Positions 25,432 to 34,205 of a DNA stretch of 64,000 nt are shown piece by piece. The translations under genes and the position numbers were made by a program. The DNA is from Endozoicomonas sp. 8E. Lineage in GTDB: Bacteria > Pseudomonadota > Gammaproteobacteria > Pseudomonadales > Endozoicomonadaceae. Location: positions 7,292,001-7,356,000 of the forward strand of contig NZ_CP120717.1 of the NCBI RefSeq assembly GCF_032883915.1, written 5' to 3'. Each line of letters starts with the position of its first letter. Position 1 is the first letter of the stretch. The notes below the pieces were generated by a model. It was not told the origin of the DNA, made no database searches, and saw only the letters and a program-made list of their open reading frames with translations.

Positions 25432-26589
25432 TTAACGTTTAAAAAATTCAAGAGAAATCAGCTCTTCTTCACGACGCATTGCTTCATAACCGAAATCGCC
25501 GGGTTCAGGGGGTCTCATAAACTGGAATACTTCTGGCATCCAGGTTACTTGTGCCGGGGTTTGCAGCAAAATATCACCGTCAACCTGAATATTCTGAGGT
25601 GCCTGACTGTGGTGCCCAATGTCCATTTGAGTAAACCGGGCCTGTTGCAGACCTGATCGATTGAATAATCTCTGCATGGTCATCTGAAAAAGTGTCGAAA
25701 TCGGGTGAGCCCTCCGCAGACTGTAGAGCAACTGTCCCTGATCACTGTTCGGACGCATACCATTAAAAAGTCTGACTCCACCTCCAATCGTTGGCCCTGT
25801 TCCCGCTGCCAGAAGATTCAGGGGGATATTGAAGCTGCTTCCGCGATCAATACTGCAGTTGACTGTGGGTGTACGCCAACTCATTGCTGAACTGAGGGCT
25901 GACATTGTATAGACCATTTTTCTGGGAGAGCATCTCAGCAGTCGGCTTGGTCGCTCGCCACTGTCGTGTTCGTTTTTCTTTTTTGTCGCCTGAGCCGTCA
26001 CACCCAGATCAAACTCGTCCACTGCCAAAACCGTTTTCTTCTCGCAAGTTCCTCTTTGACAACCTTCAATTTTGTAGGCACCAAAGGGGGTAGGTCTTCC
26101 ATAAACCAGACTCCGAAGAGCATGCATGGGATTACCCAAACGAAGTGTTCTTGCGATATCGTTCCCCGTACCCGCCGGTATAACCCCTATAACGACTTGC
26201 TGCTGATGATTTTCTAAACCTTGTACCACCTCATGGACAGTGCCATCTCCGCCAACGGCAACAATTAATAACTGATCTCCATGAGCGTGTTGCCCTTGCT
26301 GCCAGTTCTGGTATGCTCGATGTGCCAGTTCCGTTGCATGATCAGGATGCTCCGTCAAAAACACTTCATATGTCGGCCCTACCAGAGCAGCAGCCTGATC
26401 TACAGAGCCCCTTGCTACATAGTACTCGTCGAGGGCTCCCTCGATACTGTCCCAGACTCTTTCGCACTGGCCATTATTACTGGTGGGATTAACGATAAAA
26501 CAGACGTGGCGAATTACCGCAAATCCATTTTCCGGAATAAGAAATATAAAAAACAGCAGGCCGTATAAACAAAAAATTCTGCTAATCAC
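25432..26589 (-). CDS. Exported diacylglycerol-kinase-like lipid kinase, copy 2
   Basis: 385 residues, GTG start, about three-quarters identical by eye to copy 1 throughout. Signal peptide FCLYGLLFFIFLIPENGFA, then FIVNPTSNNGQ, VAVGGDGTVHEVVQGL, GVIPAGTGNDIARTLRLGN and a C-terminal VDGDILLQTPAQVTW. Copy 2 retains the canonical GTGND, where copy 1 has GKGND, so copy 2 may be the more active enzyme. Both keep an unusual internal insert with a Cys pair (EGCQRGTCEKKTV), which could form a disulfide and fits an exported protein. Tandem neighbour to copy 1. Confidence 0.85.
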   Translation of the reverse strand: MISRIFCLYGLLFFIFLIPENGFAVIRHVCFIVNPTSNNGQCERVWDSIEGALDEYYVARGSVDQAAALVGPTYEVFLTEHPDHATELAHRAYQNWQQGQHAHGDQLLIVAVGGDGTVHEVVQGLENHQQQVVIGVIPAGTGNDIARTLRLGNPMHALRSLVYGRPTPFGAYKIEGCQRGTCEKKTVLAVDEFDLGVTAQATKKKNEHDSGERPSRLLRCSPRKMVYTMSALSSAMSWRTPTVNCSIDRGSSFNIPLNLLAAGTGPTIGGGVRLFNGMRPNSDQGQLLYSLRRAHPISTLFQMTMQRLFNRSGLQQARFTQMDIGHHSQAPQNIQVDGDILLQTPAQVTWMPEVFQFMRPPEPGDFGYEAMRREEELISLEFFKR

Positions 26590-26597
26590 AGTAAATC

Positions 26598-26787
26598 ACC
26601 CCCTTATGCCTCAGCAGCGGATAACTGTTTTAGTTACTTTTATTGGCTTTGATCCAAGCTTGGCGATCGCAACTGCCAGAAGTAAAGACCCAGCATTAAA
26701 AACCAGTGAATAGCTTAGCCGATGTTTTTCCAGAGTAAGAAATATAAAAAACAGCAGGCCATATAAATAAAAAGTTCTGCTCATCAC
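26598..26787 (-). pseudogene. Kinase 5' remnant fused to a second surf1-tail copy
   Basis: From 26787 downward the minus strand opens like the kinases (start, then SRTFYLYGLLFFIFLT), but after about 17 codons it switches to a degraded copy of the surf1 3' end (26735-26598), then meets the GTG of kinase copy 2. The start overlaps the surf1 stop. So the ancestral order was surf1 followed directly by a kinase, and most of the first kinase copy has been lost. Confidence 0.72.
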
Positions 26788-27566
26788 ACTGAATCATCCT
26801 CTTTTGCCTCAGCCGCGGAGACCTCTTTATGGTGCTTTTGTTGGCTTTGACCCAAGCCTGAAGATAGCATCTGCCAGAGATAGAGACCGAGCAGGACCAG
26901 AGCCATCAGGAACCACTGAATAGCGTAGCCGAGATGTTTCTGAGAGGTGGTTTTCATTGTCAGGGGGCGTATCAGATAAGCGCCGGGCTGATTCTGTTCC
27001 AGCTTCAGAATATACAGAGGAAGCCTCTGCCCCAATGCTTCCCCCATTCGGTCAAAGTGGATGGCCTGAATCCGTTTGGGCCAGTCTTCATGCCAGATAT
27101 CTTCACCCAGCGTGAACGGATTCCCCAATAACCGATACAGTTTGCCCGTTAACTCAAGTTCTCCATGAGGAGTCTTGATTTCCGGCAAACTGTCTCTGGA
27201 TTGAGCAGGTATCCAGCCTCTGTTGACCAACAGATACTGACCGTCATTGGCCAGAAAAGGCATGATCAGGTCGTAACCGACTCGACCTTCGTGAATCTGG
27301 TTATCGAGAAAAAAAGCCCGATCGGAAAGAAAACGACCACGTACACTTATCGGCAGATACATGGCATCAGAGTAACGACTGATATCAGAGAGGCTGAGTG
27401 CTGGCATGCTCTGTCGTTCTGCCAGGGTCTGCTCAAGCTCAAGCTTCTCCTGGTATCGTGACATCTGCCAGAACCCCAGTTTTACTAGCAGGGGCAAAAG
27501 CAGCACTACTAAAAGCGACAACTTTACGCGATAGCTCTTGAGGGATCGATAGCTATACTTCAACAT
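26784..27566 (-). CDS. SURF1 family cytochrome oxidase assembly protein
   Basis: About 260 residues with the SURF1 layout: an N-terminal helix (VKLSLLVVLLLPLLVKLGFWQ), a periplasmic domain with RGRFLSDRAFFLDNQIHEGR, LLVNRGWIPA and a C-terminal helix IQWFLMALVLLGLYLWQ. It helps heme A insertion into subunit I. I use ATG 27566; an upstream in-frame TTG adds five residues. The last 30 codons are the source of two duplicated tails downstream. Confidence 0.92.
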   Translation of the reverse strand: MLKYSYRSLKSYRVKLSLLVVLLLPLLVKLGFWQMSRYQEKLELEQTLAERQSMPALSLSDISRYSDAMYLPISVRGRFLSDRAFFLDNQIHEGRVGYDLIMPFLANDGQYLLVNRGWIPAQSRDSLPEIKTPHGELELTGKLYRLLGNPFTLGEDIWHEDWPKRIQAIHFDRMGEALGQRLPLYILKLEQNQPGAYLIRPLTMKTTSQKHLGYAIQWFLMALVLLGLYLWQMLSSGLGQSQQKHHKEVSAAEAKEDDSV

Positions 27567-27705
27567 CGGGTGATCTACCAAACTCCGCTGTTATTCTGAC
27601 TTGGATACCTATAACGTAAGAAAAAACATGTACGACACAAATTGATTTAAAAATCTGTCAAGCAAACTGTTTTTCATCAACTCAGGCATCAGCAGGGAGT
27701 GTTAT

Positions 27706-27921
27706 ATGTGGTTAAAAATTATTATTGTTGTTCTTTTTCTTGCCGTAGTCTTCTGTCTGGGCAGAGGCATGTACTTTCTGCTTAAAGGTAATGGCGGTTC
27801 CGCCAAACTGCTGAATTCGCTCACCGCCCGGGTTGGCCTGACCGCCCTGATCATGTTGATCATTGTGGTGGCCTGGCTGTTTGGAGATGTTCACAGTAAC
27901 GCTCCCTGGCTGTACCGCTAA
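27706..27921 (+). CDS. DUF2909 twin-transmembrane protein
   Basis: 71 residues forming two helices (KIIIVVLFLAVVFCLGRGMYFLL and TALIMLIIVVAWLFG) linked by KGNGGSAKLLNSLTARVG. This small family occurs in cytochrome oxidase clusters between subunit III and surf1, exactly here, on the opposite strand to its neighbours. A role in oxidase assembly is likely but unproven. A GCAGGGAG ribosome binding site precedes the ATG. Confidence 0.85.
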   Translation: MWLKIIIVVLFLAVVFCLGRGMYFLLKGNGGSAKLLNSLTARVGLTALIMLIIVVAWLFGDVHSNAPWLYR

Positions 27922-27971
27922 ACGACCAAAATCGTTAACCTCCACCTCCTCCCGGAAATGTCGGGCTCTCC

Positions 27972-28868
27972 TCATATCAGATAGACAAAGATAAACAGAC
28001 CGAGCCAGACCACATCAACAAAGTGCCAATACCAGCTGGATGCCTCAAAAGCAAAATGGTTATCCGGCTCAAAATGCCCTTTATAGATACGAATCAGCAT
28101 GATCAGCAACATTATGGCACCCAGGGTGACATGTGCCCCGTGAAAACCCGTCAAAATAAAGAACGTTGAGCCATAGATACCCGCGCTCAGGGTTAACCCA
28201 AGCTCATTGTAGGCTTCAGCGTATTCTTCAGCCTGAAAGTAAAGGAAAGTAAAACCCAGAATCAGGGTGAGAATCATCCATACCTTCACCTTGGTTCTCT
28301 CCGCCTTTCTGAGGGCATGGTGTGCAATCGTCAGGGTAATACTGGAAGCGACCAGTAACAGGGTGTTCAGCAGAGGAAGATGGAATGGATCGATGACCCC
28401 ACGGGCTCCCGGGAATGTTTCATTATCCGGGTTGGTCATCAGCGGCCAGTCCGCCTCAAACTCTGGCCAGAGGTGTTCATGGGTGGAAGCACCGTCTCCC
28501 TCGCCGGCCAGCCAGGGAACGGCAAAGTAACGGATATAAAAGAGCGTTCCGAAGAAAGCCGCAAAGAACATGACTTCGGAGAAGATAAACCAGCCCATAC
28601 TCCAACGGAAGCTGCGGTCCATCTGGTCACTGTAAAGACCTTTGCGGGACTCTTCGATGACATTACTGAACCAGCCAAAGATCATGTAGGCCATGATCAG
28701 GGAGCCGCCGAAAAACACATAATGTGCAAACGAATCTTTTACCCCTGCAGACATGTCGTTCATCATCATGCCTGCACCCAACAGCATGGTAAAAAGACCT
28801 ATCGACGCAATGATTGGCCACTTGCTCTGGGCCGGAACATAATAGGTACCTTCACCTTCTTGAGCCAT
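27972..28868 (-). CDS. ctaE: Cytochrome c oxidase subunit III
   Basis: 298 residues, seven predicted helices: KWPIIASIGLFTMLLGAGMM, FSEVMFFAAFFGTLFYIRYF, LVASSITLTIAHHAL, and the C-terminal LTGFHGAHVTLGAIM and WYWHFVDVVWLGLFIFVYL. These match the conserved lipid-pocket and HFVDVVW motifs of subunit III. It follows ctaG by ten bases, so it belongs to the ctaC-ctaD-ctaG-ctaE operon. Confidence 0.96.
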   Translation of the reverse strand: MAQEGEGTYYVPAQSKWPIIASIGLFTMLLGAGMMMNDMSAGVKDSFAHYVFFGGSLIMAYMIFGWFSNVIEESRKGLYSDQMDRSFRWSMGWFIFSEVMFFAAFFGTLFYIRYFAVPWLAGEGDGASTHEHLWPEFEADWPLMTNPDNETFPGARGVIDPFHLPLLNTLLLVASSITLTIAHHALRKAERTKVKVWMILTLILGFTFLYFQAEEYAEAYNELGLTLSAGIYGSTFFILTGFHGAHVTLGAIMLLIMLIRIYKGHFEPDNHFAFEASSWYWHFVDVVWLGLFIFVYLI

Positions 28869-28878
28869 CAGAATCTCC

Positions 28879-29448
28879 TCAGGACGGCAGTGTCCTCTCT
28901 CCCATTGTCGTCACATCAAACAAGGTGTACGACAACGTTAGTTTGGTGATATGCCGGGGTAATGCCTGATCCACAATAATTCTAAGCGGCATGATTTTTT
29001 CTTCGCCTGCTTCCAAAGTCTGAGTGGTGAAGCAGAAACACTCTACCTTATGCAGATAGTTGGTAGCCTGAAACGGTGAAACACTGGGGATGGCCTGACC
29101 GATCATTCGTTCGCCGGTTGGGTTGCGGGCAAAAAACTCCAGCTCTCCCACCTGTCCGGGATGAACCACCACTTCTGTGACACTGGGCTTGAAGTCCCAG
29201 CTCATCTCAGCATTGTTGGTTGCCACAAACTGCACTTTCACCTTCCGGCTGGTATCCACCTTCGCCGTTTCGGCATTGTAGCGGTAGGGATTCGGATCGG
29301 TTTTACCGTTGAGTCCTGTTACCTTACAAAACACGTCGTATAAGGGAACCATGGCAAAGCCGAAACCAAACATACCACCAGCCATCAAGCCAGTTTTGAT
29401 GACAGTTCTCCGCGACAGGTCGGCCGGGGCATCATCCTTCTCACTCAT
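28879..29448 (-). CDS. ctaG: Cox11/CtaG copper chaperone for CuB
   Basis: 189 residues. One N-terminal helix (TGLMAGGMFGFGFAMVPLYDVFC with the conserved YDVFCKVTG) and an immunoglobulin-like periplasmic domain holding the copper motif VECFCFTTQTL. It delivers copper to the CuB site of subunit I. Its ATG overlaps the ctaD stop by one base (29448), so translation is coupled. Confidence 0.95.
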   Translation of the reverse strand: MSEKDDAPADLSRRTVIKTGLMAGGMFGFGFAMVPLYDVFCKVTGLNGKTDPNPYRYNAETAKVDTSRKVKVQFVATNNAEMSWDFKPSVTEVVVHPGQVGELEFFARNPTGERMIGQAIPSVSPFQATNYLHKVECFCFTTQTLEAGEEKIMPLRIIVDQALPRHITKLTLSYTLFDVTTMGERTLPS

Positions 29449-31049
29449 TACTTAACATCCGGTGGTGTGGTGAAGGTGTGGTAAGGTGCCGGTGAAGGCA
29501 GGCTCCACTCCAGACCTTCTGCACCTTCCCAGCTTTGAGCCTTGGCTTTCTCGCCCCCCCTGATGCATTTGATCACGATAAACAGGAACAGCAGCTGCGT
29601 GGTTCCAAACATAAAGCCACCGATACTGGCAATCATGTTGAAGTCGGCAAATTGCAGGGCATAATCGGGAATGCGGCGAGGCATACCCGCCAGCCCGATA
29701 AAGTGCATCGGGAAGAAGGTCAGGTTCATTCCGATAAAGGACAGCCAGAAATGCGTCTTGCCCAACGTCTCGTCATACATATGGCCTGTCCATTTGGGCA
29801 ACCAGTAATAGACTGCAGCAAAGATGGCAAAAATTGCGCCGGGTACCAGTACATAGTGGAAGTGAGCCACGACAAAATAGGTGTCATGATACTGGAAGTC
29901 AGCCGGAGCGATGGACAGCATCAGTCCAGAGAAACCACCAATGGTAAACAGCACCACAAAAGCAATACTGAAGAGCATGGGGGTTTCAAAGGTCATTGCC
30001 CCCCTGAACATGGTGGTAACCCAGTTAAAGACCTTCACACCGGTTGGCACAGCAATCAACATGGTGGCGTACATAAAGAACAGTTCTCCCACCAGCGGAA
30101 TGCCCACGGTGAACATATGGTGCGCCCAGACAATAAACGACAGAAAAGCAATACTTGCGGTGGCGTAGACCATTGAGGTGTAGCCAAACAGGGGTTTTCT
30201 GGCGAATGTTGGCAGAATGGCTGACACAATCCCGAAAGAAGGCAGGATCATAATGTACACTTCCGGATGCCCGAAAAACCAGAATATATGCTGGAACAAA
30301 ACAGGGTCACCACCACCGCCTGCATTAAAGAAACTGGTGCCAAAATGGATGTCCATCAACATCATGGTCACAGCACCGGCCAGAACCGGCATAACAGCAA
30401 TCAGCAGATACGCTGTAATCAGCCAGGTCCAGACAAACAAAGGCATCTTCATCATGGTCATGCCGGGTGCCCGCAGGTTCAGAATGGTGGCGATAATATT
30501 GATCGCCCCCATGATGGACGAGATACCCAGCATGTGGATGGCAAAGATAAAGAAGGTGGTTGACGGCGGCCCGTAGGTAGTTGACAGCGGTGCGTAGAAT
30601 GTCCACCCAAAGTTTGGACCCCCGCCTTCCATAAACAGTGTACTGATCAGCATCACGGCAGCAAAAGGCAGAATCCAGAAACTCCAGTTATTCATTCTTG
30701 GCAGCGCCATGTCTGGCGCACCAATCATCAATGGAATCATCCAGTTAGCCAGGCCGACAAAGGCAGGCATGACCGCACCGAATACCATAATGAGACCGTG
30801 CATGGTGGTCATCTGGTTAAAGAAGCCGGGATCAACGATCTGCATTCCCGGCTGGAACAGTTCTGCCCGGATAACCATCGCCATAGCACCACCGGTCAGG
30901 AACATAATAAAACTGAACCAGAGATACATAGTGCCAATATCTTTATGGTTCGTGGTCAGCACCCAGCGCATCAGCCCTCTGGCAGGACCGTGATGGTCAT
31001 GATGCTCGTTTGGTTTTTCATTTGAACATGTGTCTGTCACAGCAGTCAT
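29448..31049 (-). CDS. ctaD: Cytochrome c oxidase subunit I
   Basis: Catalytic subunit with heme a, heme a3 and CuB; about 533 residues, twelve helices. Hallmarks: TTNHKDIGTMY at the start, TMHGLIMVFGA (heme a His), FWFFGHPEVYIMILPSFG (CuB His with the His-Tyr crosslink), WAHHMFTVG (two CuB His), and VAHFHYVL (heme a3 and a His). The ATG at 31049 follows GTGAGGAATG; a frame start at 31064 would overlap ctaC. Runs into ctaG. Confidence 0.97.
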   Translation of the reverse strand: MTAVTDTCSNEKPNEHHDHHGPARGLMRWVLTTNHKDIGTMYLWFSFIMFLTGGAMAMVIRAELFQPGMQIVDPGFFNQMTTMHGLIMVFGAVMPAFVGLANWMIPLMIGAPDMALPRMNNWSFWILPFAAVMLISTLFMEGGGPNFGWTFYAPLSTTYGPPSTTFFIFAIHMLGISSIMGAINIIATILNLRAPGMTMMKMPLFVWTWLITAYLLIAVMPVLAGAVTMMLMDIHFGTSFFNAGGGGDPVLFQHIFWFFGHPEVYIMILPSFGIVSAILPTFARKPLFGYTSMVYATASIAFLSFIVWAHHMFTVGIPLVGELFFMYATMLIAVPTGVKVFNWVTTMFRGAMTFETPMLFSIAFVVLFTIGGFSGLMLSIAPADFQYHDTYFVVAHFHYVLVPGAIFAIFAAVYYWLPKWTGHMYDETLGKTHFWLSFIGMNLTFFPMHFIGLAGMPRRIPDYALQFADFNMIASIGGFMFGTTQLLFLFIVIKCIRGGEKAKAQSWEGAEGLEWSLPSPAPYHTFTTPPDVK

Positions 31050-31060
31050 GGTTGCATTCC

Positions 31061-32275
31061 TCACAGTCCAGCCTGATGTGTATTGGTATTCGGCTCATTA
31101 GCCGTTGGCTTATTGACGGCAGCGGACCCGCCTGAAGGTCCAGTACCTGCCGGTTTGTACTCCCCGGTATTCTTGTATTCCAGAACCTGTTTCGGCGTAA
31201 CCAGATCACCGGTATTATTGCCCCAGGCGTTTCTTTCGTAGGTAATGACTGCCGCCAGATCGACTTCACTCAACTGGGCAGCAAAGGCCTGCATGGCGGT
31301 ACCCTTCTTGCCATTCAGCACAATGTCGATATGCGCTTTGACCTGATCTTTCTCAACGGCCATTTTTGATCCCTTGAGGGCAGGAAACAGCGGCGGCATA
31401 CCCTCACCATTGACCTGGTGACAGGCCGCACAGACTCTTTCGTAAGTGTTTTTGCCGCGCTCCATCAGCTCAGCCATAGTCCAGTTTTTACTGGTTAACT
31501 CACGCTCTTTAGCAGCCAGTGTTTTCTTCTCCGACAACCAGTCTTCATAGTCTTCAGGTGACCTGACATCCACTACAATGGGCATAAAACCATGATCCTT
31601 CCCACACAGTTCTGCACATTGACCACGATAAATTCCGGGACGTTCGACGTTGGTCCAGGCTTCGTTAATAAAGCCGGGAATAGCATCCCGTTTAACGGCG
31701 AATGAAGGTACCCACCATGAATGAATAACATCCGCAGCAGTCACCAGGAAACGGATCTTTTTACCCGCAGGCAATACCAGTGGTTCGTCCACTTCCAGAA
31801 GATAGTTGGGGTCTTTGCTGCGAACGTTATAAATCTGTTCCGGTGTTGTTTTGAGATTACTGAAGAAGGACACTCCTTCTCCCAGATACTCGTACTGCCA
31901 CTTCCATTGATACCCGGTAATTTTGATATCAATTTCAGCTTCATCCGTATCGTAGATATCAATCAGTGTTTTTGTTGCCGGAATCGCCATAGCCACCAGA
32001 ATTAAGAGAGGAATGGTCGTCCACAGTATTTCAACAATCGTACTTTCATGGAAAGGATGGGGCTTGACGCCTCTTGATTTACGGTGCATGAAAATGGAGT
32101 AAAACATAACACCGAAGACCACAATGCCAATGACCACACAGATAATAAATATGGTCATATGCAAGTCGTAAACCGAACGACTGACTGCCGTAACCCCCTC
32201 AGTCATATTGACTTTCCAATCAGCCAACAGACGACCGGGAATCAAAAAACCTGATAGTGTGGTCAGAAAAACCAA
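31061..32275 (-). CDS. ctaC: Cytochrome c oxidase subunit II with fused cytochrome c domain (caa3 type)
   Basis: Mature protein: two helices (MTIFIICVVIGIVVFGVMFY and TIVEILWTTIPLLILVAMAI), the CuA cupredoxin domain with HSWWVPSF and CAELCGKDHGFM (all six CuA ligand positions), and then a class I cytochrome c domain with CAACH. That makes it a caa3-type subunit II. Start is uncertain: no ATG lies near the expected signal peptide. A TTG at 32275 gives VFLTTLSGFLIPGRLLADW, a good signal peptide, with GGGGGAG about 14 bases upstream. The frame stays open to 32554, but that extension is unlike the family. Confidence 0.93.
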   Translation of the reverse strand: MVFLTTLSGFLIPGRLLADWKVNMTEGVTAVSRSVYDLHMTIFIICVVIGIVVFGVMFYSIFMHRKSRGVKPHPFHESTIVEILWTTIPLLILVAMAIPATKTLIDIYDTDEAEIDIKITGYQWKWQYEYLGEGVSFFSNLKTTPEQIYNVRSKDPNYLLEVDEPLVLPAGKKIRFLVTAADVIHSWWVPSFAVKRDAIPGFINEAWTNVERPGIYRGQCAELCGKDHGFMPIVVDVRSPEDYEDWLSEKKTLAAKERELTSKNWTMAELMERGKNTYERVCAACHQVNGEGMPPLFPALKGSKMAVEKDQVKAHIDIVLNGKKGTAMQAFAAQLSEVDLAAVITYERNAWGNNTGDLVTPKQVLEYKNTGEYKPAGTGPSGGSAAVNKPTANEPNTNTHQAGL

Positions 32276-32579
32276 GAAGTATTGACCGGCTCCCCCGGAA
32301 TTGATGAAAGAGAATCGTACCCTGGAAGTTAAACAAGTGGAGGAAACCAAAACTTTTCTCGATCCGAGCGACAATAACGACCGGACTATTCGAAAAATGG
32401 CTCCATACCGGAACCCCGCCACTGGCAACATCCGGGATGGGCGATATTTACCGCTCATGCTTTTCGTCCCGCTCATGGCAGTTTTTATCAAAAGAAAGAG
32501 AGCTAGTGCGTGCTGCATCATTCCCTTACATCCCCTGACTGTCCGCCCAGACAAGGCGGTGACTTATTATTATTGTTGA

Positions 32580-33514
32580 GCAGACCCAAGTCTTGCTTTC
32601 AGAGGCGATGGGGCAGTGAGCACTGAGATCCGGACACCCCGGAGTAGTGCTTACTGACTTGACTAATTGTCGCTACCGGATAGGAGCCACACAGCATCTT
32701 GCCAGAAAAACTGCGATGCACTTTAACCATCAGAGCTAACTACCAGAGCTGCTGATTTACAGAGATTTCAGCCAACCGTCTACCTGTTATTTCTTTTTCG
32801 TCGTGGAGAAAAAAACAACCCGGCTGAGGCTATCTGCGGAAAGCCAAAGTGCCAATATTCAATCGCAAGAGAGCGCTAAGCAACCGACAACGTCATACTA
32901 CTTCGGACCCAGCCTGCAAAAACTACTGCACAGGAACACCCTGCAAATAACAATACCCGTGAGACGCATTGATTGATACATTCAGTCTGACAATGATCGC
33001 TCATCAAGTATAGTCCCAGAACCCCATTAAACAACATGATTGCACAAAATGAAAAGAGCCTTGTCAAAAAATATCTCTACTGAAAAATAGTCACTTGTCG
33101 TTTAAAATAAGGTAACGGAAATTTAATGGAAAGAATACTTGTTCAGACTTCTTTTCGATCACTCTTATTGAGCCTGCACAACTTTATGACGCCTATCATG
33201 GATACAAACATCCATTCAGCATCTTAACGATGTTTTTATTACACCTTGAAGTGGGCTCATCAGAACCAACTTTTAAAGCCTGTTTAAGCATATGTAGTGC
33301 GTCATTTTTTTGACTGCACAAGCACTTGCACTTTTTCATTTTTATCGTGATTTACAGTCTTTTTTAAATTCTAATTTAATGAATAAAAGATCTTCTTATT
33401 ATGAAAAAGAGGTATTTAAAAAAGCTTGAGTTCTTATTTGCACTATGGTCTTTTTAACACCTTCAAGGTGGCGTTGCAGTACCCAAATTAATAGCAACCG
33501 CAACGGAGACAATC
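32580..33514. other. Long intergenic region upstream of the oxidase operon
   Basis: About 930 bases, AT-rich from 33060 on. It must hold the ctaC promoter (minus) and that of the 33515 gene (plus). I see one strong hairpin (32614-32656). A 63-codon minus frame at 32876-33067 would encode a short hydrophobic protein (FSFCAIMLFNGVLGLYL) but starts at a TTG without a ribosome binding site, so I do not call it as a gene. Confidence 0.5.
32614..32656. repeat. Long two-part hairpin upstream of ctaC
   Basis: Outer arms CAGTGAGCACT / AGTGCTTACTG (10 of 11 pair) and inner arms TCCGG / CCGGA around ACACC. On the minus strand it would lie about 340 bases before the ctaC start, possibly in the 5' leader. 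No T-run follows, so it is not a standard terminator. Confidence 0.5.
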
Positions 33515-34165
33515 ATGGACGTAGAGGCAATTAATCATCTGATCGATTGTGCCCGAAAGCACGAAGAGGGCTCAAGCCACCTTCAGTCGCTTGTCTGTCA
33601 ACAGGTGGAGCAGTTGCACCACACAATCGAACTTCCCGACGACATGGCCAGTGAGACACTGCTGAAGTTTGCAGTTGAATACATTGATCATGTACCTGAC
33701 TTTCTTGAAGCGCTGGATCAGGCTTCAAAGGAACTGGACATTGAGGCTTTCATTTCCCCTTTTCTAAGCATTGCCGAAGAGAACTTTCTGGCACCGGTTC
33801 TGCAATCCCAGAATAATGTGGGACTGTTTGATCTGCTGGATAAAGCCTACTTTACTCATCGACTGATTGAGGAAGTAAACGACAGTTACCTATCTCGAAT
33901 CGGCTCTCCCCTGATCCCGATGAACATGACCTGGGCCAACCTGATCATTCATGCCATTCTGGGTGAAGAGTTTGGCAATGAGCTGGACAAAATCGTTGAG
34001 CAGACGGTCAGGCACATGATTCGTTCGCAGGAGCTCTATAACGATCGCATGTTCAAGGATTTCGTCAACAACCGCAATCCGGAGCAGTGGGTAACGACCT
34101 GGTCAAAATGGAATTGCCTGTCCAGCCGTATGGGTATTGAACTGAAGTTTACGTCAGCAGCCTGA
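33515..34165 (+). CDS. Conserved-looking hypothetical protein, helical
   Basis: 216 residues, mostly alpha-helical and acidic, with no Cys cluster, signal or membrane helix. Phrases such as MASETLLKFAVEYIDHVPDFL and SPLIPMNMTWANLIIHAILGEEFG give it the look of a real conserved cytosolic protein, but I cannot name the family. AACGGAGAC precedes the ATG. It is monocistronic; the nearby IS607-type element inserted 40 bases past its stop. Confidence 0.65.
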   Translation: MDVEAINHLIDCARKHEEGSSHLQSLVCQQVEQLHHTIELPDDMASETLLKFAVEYIDHVPDFLEALDQASKELDIEAFISPFLSIAEENFLAPVLQSQNNVGLFDLLDKAYFTHRLIEEVNDSYLSRIGSPLIPMNMTWANLIIHAILGEEFGNELDKIVEQTVRHMIRSQELYNDRMFKDFVNNRNPEQWVTTWSKWNCLSSRMGIELKFTSAA

Positions 34166-34205
34166 TCCGGGACACTGACGATGAAGTAGACGTTAATGCG
34201 GAGGA

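Noticed and set aside
29535-30176. A 213-codon plus-strand frame over ctaD
   Set aside because: Antisense to the cytochrome oxidase subunit I gene, whose heme and copper ligands are intact.
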